DNA from: JBBIKU01 sp037445245
Lineage (GTDB): Bacteria; Chloroflexota; Anaerolineae; Anaerolineales; Anaerolineaceae
Direction of reading: 5' to 3'
Length of the DNA: 14,340 nucleotides
Assembly: GCA_037445245.1 (NCBI GenBank)
Contig: JBBIKU010000054.1
Coordinates: forward strand, 1 to 14,340
The stretch's first letter is position 1. Each line of letters starts with the position of its first letter. A program made the translations under genes and the position numbers. Under the pieces are notes generated by a model. The model had not been told where the DNA came from. It ran no database searches and saw only the letters and a program-made list of their open reading frames with translations. This document shows positions 1-5,124 of the stretch, piece by piece.

Positions 1-78
1 TGTCCATTTGCTCTATCCGGGCTAGAATTTGCCCCATGTTATAGCCCTTCGCAGCAAGGGATTTTGTTTGTATTGGAG

Positions 79-97
79 GCGCCCGCAAAGCGGGTGC
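79..97 (+). repeat. GC-rich hairpin upstream of ffh, containing repeat copy 1
   Basis: Positions 79-86 can pair with 90-97 around an AAA loop (87-89). This gives an 8-bp stem with one G-T pair. It contains most of copy 1 of a 20-base repeat, GCCCGCAAAGCGGGTGCAGG (81-100), whose second copy at 2248-2267 lies in the 5' end of rimM with one mismatch. The hairpin sits 15 bases before the chosen ffh start, so it would lie in the ffh leader. A GGAGG at 75-79 is too far (33 bases) to act as the ribosome site and is partly in the stem. Pairing is read directly; any function is unknown. Confidence 0.45.
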
Positions 98-112
98 AGG
101 CAGTGGCGGGTT

Positions 113-1435
113 GTGTTTGAGAATCTATCCGAAAAGCTGAACCAAATATTCCGACAGTTGCGCCGCCGCGGAAAGCTCTCCGAGGAGGACGTCGATGTGG
201 CTTTGCGCGAGGTGCGCCTGGCGCTGCTGGAAGCCGATGTGCACTACAGCGTGGTCAAGGACTTCTTGAAGCGAGTTCGCCAGCGCGCTGTAGGTCACGA
301 GGTCTCTCAGGCGTTGAATCCCGCCCAACAGGTCATTAAAATCGTTCATGAAGAGCTGTTGGCGACGCTGGGGGAAGCTGCTCGCGTGAATCTCAGCGGC
401 GCCAAGCCGCGCCTGGTGATGCTGGTGGGTCTGCAGGGATCGGGGAAGACCACCGCCGCCGCCAAGCTGGCGCGCTGGATGCGCTCTCAGGGTGAGCGGG
501 TGATGTTGGTGGCAGCGGACCCATACCGCCCGGCAGCCGTACAGCAATTACAGACGCTGGGTGAAAGGGTGGGCGTGACGGTTTTTAACGAGCCGTCCAA
601 ATCACCCCCTGAACTGGTCAAACGGGCTTTCGAGCAGGCTCAAAAAGGTGGATATACCCTGGTGATCGTTGATACCGCCGGGCGTTCGCAGCTCGATCAG
701 GCGCTGATGGATGAGCTGCGCGCCATCAGCGACAAAGTGCTGCCCGCCGAGACCCTGCTGGTGGTCGACGCCATGATCGGTCAGGAAGCGCTGCATATTG
801 CCGAGGGTTTCCGCGACGCGGTTGCGCTCACCGGTTTGGTGATGACCAAAATGGACGGCGACGCCCGTGGCGGGGCGGCGATTTCAATTCGCAGCGTGAC
901 CGGCGTACCGATCAAATTCTTGAGCAGCGGCGAAGGCGTCGAAGCGCTGGAAGCCTACGACCCGGCGCGGCTGGCGTCCCGTATTTTGGGCATGGGTGAT
1001 ATGATCGGCTTGATCGAAAAAGCCGAGGCTGCCTTCGATCAGCAGGAAACCCAGCAGCAGGCGCAGAAAATATTGGAAGGTCAATTCTCGCTGGAAGATT
1101 TTGCCCGACAGATTCGCCAGGTGCGCAAGATGGGTTCAATGCAGCAGATGCTGGAAATGTTGCCCGGAAACATGGGGCAGATGGCGCGCAACCTGGACGC
1201 GCAGGAAACCGAGCGCCAGTTGAAACGAACGGAGGCAATCATCAATTCCATGACCGTTGCTGAACGGCGCAACCCGGATATCCTCAACGCCAACCGCCGC
1301 CGGCGGATTGCCCGCGGCTCTGGCAGCGATGTTCAGGACATCAATCGTTTGATCAAGCAGTTCCGCGAGACACAACGTCTGTTCAAGACCCTCAAAAAGT
1401 CCGGCGGACGGGGTTTGTCTCGATTGTTTGGCTGA
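113..1435 (+). CDS. ffh: Signal recognition particle GTPase Ffh (SRP54)
   Basis: Ffh binds SRP RNA and hydrophobic signal sequences and, with FtsY, delivers ribosomes to the membrane. From the GTG at 113 the protein is 440 residues and begins FENLSEKLNQIF, the usual start of the N domain. The G domain shows GLQGSGKTT (P loop, residues 106-114), DTAGR (187-191) and TKMDGD (from 245). The C-terminal M domain is methionine-rich, with GSMQQMLEMLPGNM and the RNA-binding stretch RRIARGSGSDVQDIN. A TTG at 29 is in frame, but the 28 extra residues do not look like Ffh, and a -10-like TAGAAT (23-28) directly precedes it, so I reject that start. No clear Shine-Dalgarno precedes 113. It heads the ffh-rpsP-khpA-rimM cluster, followed by a 116-base gap. 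Identity is certain; the start is less so. Confidence 0.97.
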   Translation: MFENLSEKLNQIFRQLRRRGKLSEEDVDVALREVRLALLEADVHYSVVKDFLKRVRQRAVGHEVSQALNPAQQVIKIVHEELLATLGEAARVNLSGAKPRLVMLVGLQGSGKTTAAAKLARWMRSQGERVMLVAADPYRPAAVQQLQTLGERVGVTVFNEPSKSPPELVKRAFEQAQKGGYTLVIVDTAGRSQLDQALMDELRAISDKVLPAETLLVVDAMIGQEALHIAEGFRDAVALTGLVMTKMDGDARGGAAISIRSVTGVPIKFLSSGEGVEALEAYDPARLASRILGMGDMIGLIEKAEAAFDQQETQQQAQKILEGQFSLEDFARQIRQVRKMGSMQQMLEMLPGNMGQMARNLDAQETERQLKRTEAIINSMTVAERRNPDILNANRRRRIARGSGSDVQDINRLIKQFRETQRLFKTLKKSGGRGLSRLFG

Positions 1436-1510
1436 CCGGTGCACCCTGCCGTGAATCGCGCTCCCTTCAGCGCCGCCCTCACACCGAGCAGGTTGTTCTG
1501 GAAAGCGCTA

Positions 1511-1539
1511 TTGAGATTGGATTGCCGATATCCTATAGG
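1511..1539 (+). promoter_or_regulatory. Possible promoter before rpsP
   Basis: TTGAGA (1511-1516, 5 of 6 to the -35 consensus) is followed 17 bases later by TATAGG (1534-1539, 4 of 6). The -10 overlaps the Shine-Dalgarno site of rpsP, so a transcript from it would lack that site. This makes the call weak. The rest of the 1436-1551 gap shows only a small 5-bp hairpin (1458-1473) without a T run and no convincing terminator, so rpsP may also be read through from ffh. Confidence 0.25.
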
Positions 1540-1541
1540 AG
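1537..1541 (+). promoter_or_regulatory. Shine-Dalgarno site of rpsP
   Basis: AGGAG lies 10 bases before the rpsP ATG. It is half-buried in the perfect 10-base palindrome TCCTATAGGA (1531-1540). It supports the start at 1552. Confidence 0.7.
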
Positions 1542-1551
1542 ATAGAATAAG

Positions 1552-1911
1552 ATGGTTCGAATTCGGTTACGACGAGTTGGATTGAGAAACCAGCCCAGTT
1601 ACCGCATCGTAGCTGCGGACGTTGAAAGTCCGCGCGACGGAAAGTTCCTGGAAATCCTCGGTCACTACAATCCGCGCACAGAACCCTTTACCTTTGAGGT
1701 GAAGGAAGACCGGGTATACGACTGGATGAGCAAAGGCGCCCAGCCAAGCGAGGCGGTGCGCAGCCTCTTCCAACGGGTGGGTTTGATGGATCGTTACGCC
1801 CGCTTCAAGTCCGGCGAACCGGTCGAGAAGCTGGTGAAAGAAGCCCAGGAGGCTTACGAGAGCCGTAATATTGATTCCCGCACCCGCCGCGACCCGGTAG
1901 AGACGAAATAA
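1552..1911 (+). CDS. rpsP: 30S ribosomal protein bS16
   Basis: bS16 is an early-assembling small-subunit protein bound to 16S rRNA. The start MVRIRLRRVGLRNQPSYRIV and the stretches GHYNPRTEP and the downstream RVYDWMSKGAQPSEAVRSLF are typical of the family. At 119 residues it is longer than the common 80-90. The excess is a charged C-terminal tail (about residues 85-119) rich in Glu, Lys and Arg, as seen in some lineages. ATG at 1552 is preceded by AGGAG. It is 13 bases upstream of khpA and probably co-transcribed with it. Confidence 0.97.
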   Translation: MVRIRLRRVGLRNQPSYRIVAADVESPRDGKFLEILGHYNPRTEPFTFEVKEDRVYDWMSKGAQPSEAVRSLFQRVGLMDRYARFKSGEPVEKLVKEAQEAYESRNIDSRTRRDPVETK

Positions 1912-1924
1912 GATAGCGAAGATC

Positions 1925-2200
1925 ATGATGAACCGCTACGCAGGACGTTCCGGAGGGAGCACGGCGAAAGAGTTGATCGAATACATCGCCCTTTCGCTGG
2001 TAGACGACCCGACCCAGGTCAGCGTCAGGCAGGAAAGAGCGGGCAATAAAACCCGCCTGGAACTGCGGGTGGCGAAAGAAGATATGGGCAGGGTGATTGG
2101 TAAGGGAGGCAAGGTCGCCAATGCGATGCGGGTACTACTGCGGGTCGCCGTCGCAGGCGAGGGCAAACAGGTCGTCCTGGATGTGATCGAGCCGCGATGA
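1925..2200 (+). CDS. khpA: KH-domain RNA-binding protein KhpA (YlqC family)
   Basis: This is a small single-KH protein of 91 residues, slightly longer than the usual 75-80. The KH signature is IGKGG at residues 58-62 (GxxG loop = G59-K60-G61-G62), preceded by LELRVAKEDMGRV and followed by helix VANAMRVLLRVA. KhpA proteins bind RNA, often with KhpB, and have been linked to cell-envelope and translation control. The position between rpsP and rimM is the standard place for this gene. ATG at 1925 or 1928 are both possible; the ribosome site is weak. The stop overlaps the rimM start as ATGA (2197-2200), indicating translational coupling. Confidence 0.93.
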   Translation: MMNRYAGRSGGSTAKELIEYIALSLVDDPTQVSVRQERAGNKTRLELRVAKEDMGRVIGKGGKVANAMRVLLRVAVAGEGKQVVLDVIEPR

Positions 2201-2781
2201 AGCGCCGGCAGCGAAATCTTACTGAAAATTCCGCCCAACTTGCAGATGCCCGCAAAGGGGGTGCAGGCTCGCCTGATAAGGGCGAGCCTTTATTCTTGGC
2301 AGTCGGTTCGCTGCGTCGCCCGCACGGTGTGAAGGGTGAGATTGTGATGGAGGTGTTGACCGATTTTCCCGAACGGTTGAAGGTCGGCAAGACTCTTTTC
2401 ATCGGAGAAGAACGCCAAGGGATGCAGCTTTCGAGCTTACGCTGGCACGATAAGGCGCTGCTGGTGCGTTTCGAGGGTTACACCGACCGGGAAGCAGTCG
2501 GGCGTTTGCGCAACGCGCTGGTCTACGTGCGCAGCGACGACCTGCCCGCGTTGCCGGAGGGTGAATACTACCATCACCAGTTGCTGGGGCTGACGGTGGT
2601 TAATGAAGCCGGGGTGATTCTCGGCGCCCTCGAGGCGATTCTCGAAACCGGCGCCAATGATGTCTATCTGGTTCGAGGCGAGGATGGCAGCGAGTTGTTA
2701 TTGCCGTCGATTGCCGAGGTGATCCTGGCGATCGACCTCGAACGGCAGCAAATCCTGGTTCGACCGCAGCAATGGTGGTGA
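2197..2781 (+). CDS. rimM: Ribosome maturation factor RimM
   Basis: RimM binds ribosomal protein uS19 and helps mature the head of the 30S subunit. The N-terminal RimM domain begins near residue 34 with LAVGSLRRPHGVKGEI and runs to about residue 115. The PRC-barrel domain follows, with YYHHQLLGLTV, ETGANDVYLV and LLPSIAEVI. At 194 residues the protein carries about 33 extra N-terminal residues, Lys/Arg/Gly-rich, partly encoded by a 20-base repeat (2248-2267) and a perfect hairpin (2266-2288). ATG at 2197 overlaps the khpA stop, which favours it. An in-frame TTG at 2296 would give a protein starting directly at the conserved domain and is the alternative. dprA follows after 11 bases. Confidence 0.95.
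   Translation: MKRRQRNLTENSAQLADARKGGAGSPDKGEPLFLAVGSLRRPHGVKGEIVMEVLTDFPERLKVGKTLFIGEERQGMQLSSLRWHDKALLVRFEGYTDREAVGRLRNALVYVRSDDLPALPEGEYYHHQLLGLTVVNEAGVILGALEAILETGANDVYLVRGEDGSELLLPSIAEVILAIDLERQQILVRPQQWW
2248..2267 (+). repeat. 20-base GC-rich repeat, copy 2 (in rimM)
   Basis: GCCCGCAAAGGGGGTGCAGG matches copy 1 at 81-100 in 19 of 20 positions. The single difference (C to G) breaks the perfect CCCGC-AAA-GCGGG stem seen in copy 1. Here it is translated as part of the rimM N-terminal extension. Flanking bases of the two copies are not alike apart from one further C. Confidence 0.6.
2266..2288 (+). repeat. Perfect 8-bp hairpin with T-rich tail inside the rimM 5' end
   Basis: GGCTCGCC (2266-2273) pairs perfectly with GGCGAGCC (2281-2288) around a 7-base loop. 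TTTATTCTT follows at once. It looks like a weak intrinsic terminator or a mobile palindrome, yet lies in the open reading frame ahead of the conserved RimM domain and directly abuts repeat copy 2. Confidence 0.5.
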
Positions 2782-2792
2782 TAAGAGGCTGA

Positions 2793-3902
2793 ATGCACCC
2801 TAAAGCTTACTGGGTTGGCTTGAACATGGTCAGGGGCATCGGCGCGGTGCGGATGCGGACATTACTCGATCATTTCGGCGAAGCGCAGTTTGCCTGGGAA
2901 GCGCCGCCGGATACATTGCGAGCGATCGGCTTGCATCCACGCATCGTTGACAATCTGCTCCAGATGCGGCGCGAGATCGATCTGGAGCGCTGCTGGCAGC
3001 AGATCGAAACCTTCGGCATCCATGTGCTCACCTGGGATGAGGAGGCTTACCCTGTCCGTTTGAAAGAGATTGATCAGCCGCCGCCGGTGCTTTATGTGCG
3101 CGGCGAACTACAGATCGCCGACGAGTGGGCAGTGGCGATCGTTGGAACTCGCCGTGTGACCGCCTATGGACGGCAGGTGACCGAAGAGCTGGCGGGGACG
3201 CTGGCGCGACAGGGGGTCACAGTGGTCAGCGGGCTGGCGCGCGGTGTGGACAGCATTGCCCACGATGCCGCTCTCAAAGCCGGTGGGCGGACGCTGGCGG
3301 TGCTGGCTTGCGGTTTGGAGCGTATCTACCCCCCGGAACACCGCCGCCTCGCCGAACAGATCATGTCGCAGGGTGCACTGGTGGGCGATTACGCCCCTGG
3401 CACGCCGCCCGACAGCGCCAATTTTCCGCCCCGTAATCGCATCATCTCCGGGTTGGCACAGGCAACGGTAGTGGTTGAAGCCGGAGAGACCAGCGGCGCC
3501 TTGATTACAGCAGCCTTTGCTGCCGATCAGGGGCGCGAGGTGTTTGCTGTTCCTGGTAACATTTACGCCCCGCAGAGCAAGGGCAGCAATCGCTTGATCC
3601 AACAGGGGGCGAGACCGCTGCTGGCGGTCGACGAGGTGCTCGAAGCGCTCAATTTGGAACAGGTTCAGTCGTACGTGCAGGCGCGGCTGGCGTTGCCTGT
3701 CGACGAGGTGGAACGAAAATTACTGGAGGTGCTCAGTCAGCAGCCGCTGCATGTGGATGAGATCCGGGTGCAGACGAGCTTGCCAGTTGAAAAGGTTTCG
3801 GCTACACTCACGCTGATGGAGCTAAAAGGAATGGTGCGCATGGTAGGCGCTTCGAATTATGTCGCCGTGCGCGAGGTGCAGCAAGATTATCGAACGGAGT
3901 GA
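2793..3902 (+). CDS. dprA: DNA-processing protein DprA (Smf)
   Basis: DprA protects incoming single-stranded DNA during transformation and loads RecA on it. The 369-residue protein has the three-part layout of the family. An N-terminal helix-hairpin-helix/SAM-like region (residues 1-100, GLNMVRGIGAVR) comes first. Next is the Rossmann-type DprA core, with VGTRRVTAYG (117-126), SGLARGVDSIAH (146-157), FPPRNRIISGLAQA (211-224) and KGSNRLIQQGARPLL (263-277). Last is a C-terminal winged helix (about 305-362). ATG at 2793 has AGAGG (2784-2788) upstream. It lies 11 bases after rimM, where trmD is expected in many bacteria, and its end runs into manC. Presence of dprA alone does not prove competence. 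Confidence 0.95.
   Translation: MHPKAYWVGLNMVRGIGAVRMRTLLDHFGEAQFAWEAPPDTLRAIGLHPRIVDNLLQMRREIDLERCWQQIETFGIHVLTWDEEAYPVRLKEIDQPPPVLYVRGELQIADEWAVAIVGTRRVTAYGRQVTEELAGTLARQGVTVVSGLARGVDSIAHDAALKAGGRTLAVLACGLERIYPPEHRRLAEQIMSQGALVGDYAPGTPPDSANFPPRNRIISGLAQATVVVEAGETSGALITAAFAADQGREVFAVPGNIYAPQSKGSNRLIQQGARPLLAVDEVLEALNLEQVQSYVQARLALPVDEVERKLLEVLSQQPLHVDEIRVQTSLPVEKVSATLTLMELKGMVRMVGASNYVAVREVQQDYRTE
3896..3899 (+). promoter_or_regulatory. Shine-Dalgarno site pointing to a CTG start for manC
   Basis: GGAG at the extreme 3' end of dprA lies 7 bases before an in-frame CTG at 3907 and 25 bases before the first in-frame GTG (3925). It fits the CTG best and decides the start chosen for manC. Confidence 0.5.
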
Positions 3903-3906
3903 CCTT

Positions 3907-4995
3907 CTGGAACACACTTACGCGGTGATCATGGCGGGTGGAGGCGGTACGCGCCTCTGGCCACTTTCAAACCGCGCCCGACCCAAGCAAATGCTACGAT
4001 TGGGAGGGGAGCGCACGCTATTCCAACTGGCGCTTGATCGGCTGGAAGGTCTGTTCCCACCCCAGCATATCCTGGTGGTAACGGTCGAAGAGCAGGCGCG
4101 CCAGCTTCAGGCGCAGTGCCCGCAGATTCCACGGGAGAATTACCTGCTGGAGCCGCTGCCGCGCGGCACTGCCTCGGTGGTGGGCTTGGCGACGGTTGCC
4201 CTGCGCCAGCGCGCCCCGCAGGCGATCATGGCAGTATTGCCCGCCGATCATTTCATTGAAAATGTGCCCGCCTTCCAGAAAATCCTGGTGGCGGCAACCA
4301 AAACCGCCGAAGCCGGTTACTTGGTCACGCTGGGGATCTCCCCCACTTATCCCGCCACCGGTTATGGCTACATTCAGCGCGGCGAAGAGCTCGGAATGTT
4401 CGATGGTCACACAGCGTATCGTGTGTTGCGGTTTAAAGAGAAACCGGACCAAATCAGCGCGCAGGCGATGCTGGACGGCGGCGACCACGATTGGAATTCG
4501 GGCATGTTCTTCTGGCGCATCGACCGCATCTGGGAGGCTTTTGAGAAATTGATGCCCGCGCTGACGGCGAAGTTGATCGAGATTGAATCGGCATGGTTGG
4601 GCGAGGCGCGCTGGGAAGTCTTGCAGTCGGTATGGGGCACGATACAACCTGAAACGATCGACTATGGCGTGATGGAAAAAGCCAAGGGGGTGGCGGTGCT
4701 GTCAGGGCACGATCTGGGCTGGAACGATGTCGGGAGCTGGGATTCGCTCTTCGATGTGCTCAAAGCCGACGCGGATGGCAACATCGTCATCGAAGCTGAT
4801 CACCTGGGGATGGATACGTGCCATTCTTTGGTGGTTGCCGATCGCCCCGAACGATTGATCGTGACCGTGGGTGTGGAGGATTTGATCGTGGTCGACAGCG
4901 GAGATGCCCTGCTGGTGTGCGCAAAAGGAGCCGCCCAGCGTGTGCGCCAGGTCGTCGAGCAATTGAAGCAGCAGGGGAAAGACCGTTATCTCTAG
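3907..4995 (+). CDS. manC: Mannose-1-phosphate guanylyltransferase (GDP-mannose pyrophosphorylase)
   Basis: The enzyme makes GDP-mannose from mannose 1-phosphate and GTP in the cytoplasm, for glycans, glycolipids or compatible solutes. Read from CTG at 3907 it is 362 residues and starts EHTYAVIMAGGGGTRLWPLS after the initiator. The nucleotide-binding signature is AGGGGTRLWP, followed by RPKQ (residues 25-28). Downstream are LPADHFI, GYGYIQRGEE, FKEKPD, WNSGMFFWRID, IDYGVMEKA and GWNDVGSWDSL. The length fits the single-domain enzyme; the phosphomannose-isomerase domain of long ManC proteins is missing. An ATG at 3859 would overlap dprA by 44 bases and add 16 residues unlike the family. GTG at 3925 would cut the first beta strand. 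It lies between dprA and topA, two genes often adjacent elsewhere. Confidence 0.93.
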   Translation: MEHTYAVIMAGGGGTRLWPLSNRARPKQMLRLGGERTLFQLALDRLEGLFPPQHILVVTVEEQARQLQAQCPQIPRENYLLEPLPRGTASVVGLATVALRQRAPQAIMAVLPADHFIENVPAFQKILVAATKTAEAGYLVTLGISPTYPATGYGYIQRGEELGMFDGHTAYRVLRFKEKPDQISAQAMLDGGDHDWNSGMFFWRIDRIWEAFEKLMPALTAKLIEIESAWLGEARWEVLQSVWGTIQPETIDYGVMEKAKGVAVLSGHDLGWNDVGSWDSLFDVLKADADGNIVIEADHLGMDTCHSLVVADRPERLIVTVGVEDLIVVDSGDALLVCAKGAAQRVRQVVEQLKQQGKDRYL

Positions 4996-5011
4996 ATTTC
5001 GATGAAAAATT

Positions 5012-5040
5012 TTCATAGGGGCGTCTTGGTTTGATACGAT
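5012..5040 (+). promoter_or_regulatory. Possible promoter of topA
   Basis: TTCATA (5012-5017, 4 of 6) and TACGAT (5035-5040, 4 of 6) are spaced by 17 bases in the 129-base gap between manC and topA. Transcription would begin near 5047 and give a leader of about 78 bases. The match is moderate and untested. Confidence 0.35.
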
Positions 5041-5092
5041 GCCGGGGTGAAACCCATTTTCCTTATGGCGTAAAAGGAATCGATCCACCGGA

Positions 5093-5112
5093 CTCGGCAG
5101 CCGAGAATTTTT
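5093..5112 (+). terminator. Short hairpin plus T run in the topA leader
   Basis: CTCGG (5093-5097) pairs with CCGAG (5101-5105) around CAG, followed by AATTTTT. The 5-bp stem is short for an intrinsic terminator. It could end manC transcripts or act as an attenuator ahead of topA. The topA ribosome site follows within 3 bases. Confidence 0.3.
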
Positions 5113-5113
5113 C

Positions 5114-5118
5114 AGGAG
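5114..5118 (+). promoter_or_regulatory. Shine-Dalgarno site of topA
   Basis: AGGAG (5114-5118), followed by AAGGA, lies 6 bases before TTG at 5125 and 9 before TTG at 5128. No ATG or GTG sits nearby in frame, so a TTG start is well supported. This start keeps the N-terminal cysteine ribbon in the protein. Confidence 0.7.
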
Positions 5119-5124
5119 AAGGAT

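Noticed and set aside
29..112. Extension of ffh to an upstream TTG at 29
   Set aside because: The 28 extra residues do not resemble any Ffh N terminus and are partly encoded by the repeat hairpin. GTG 113 gives the canonical start.
1458..1473. Hairpin after ffh (GCGCT ... AGCGC)
   Set aside because: The stem is only 5 bp with no T run, too weak to call a terminator.
4018..4647. A 209-codon minus-strand open frame opposite manC
   Set aside because: Antisense shadow of manC with biased composition and no recognisable domain.
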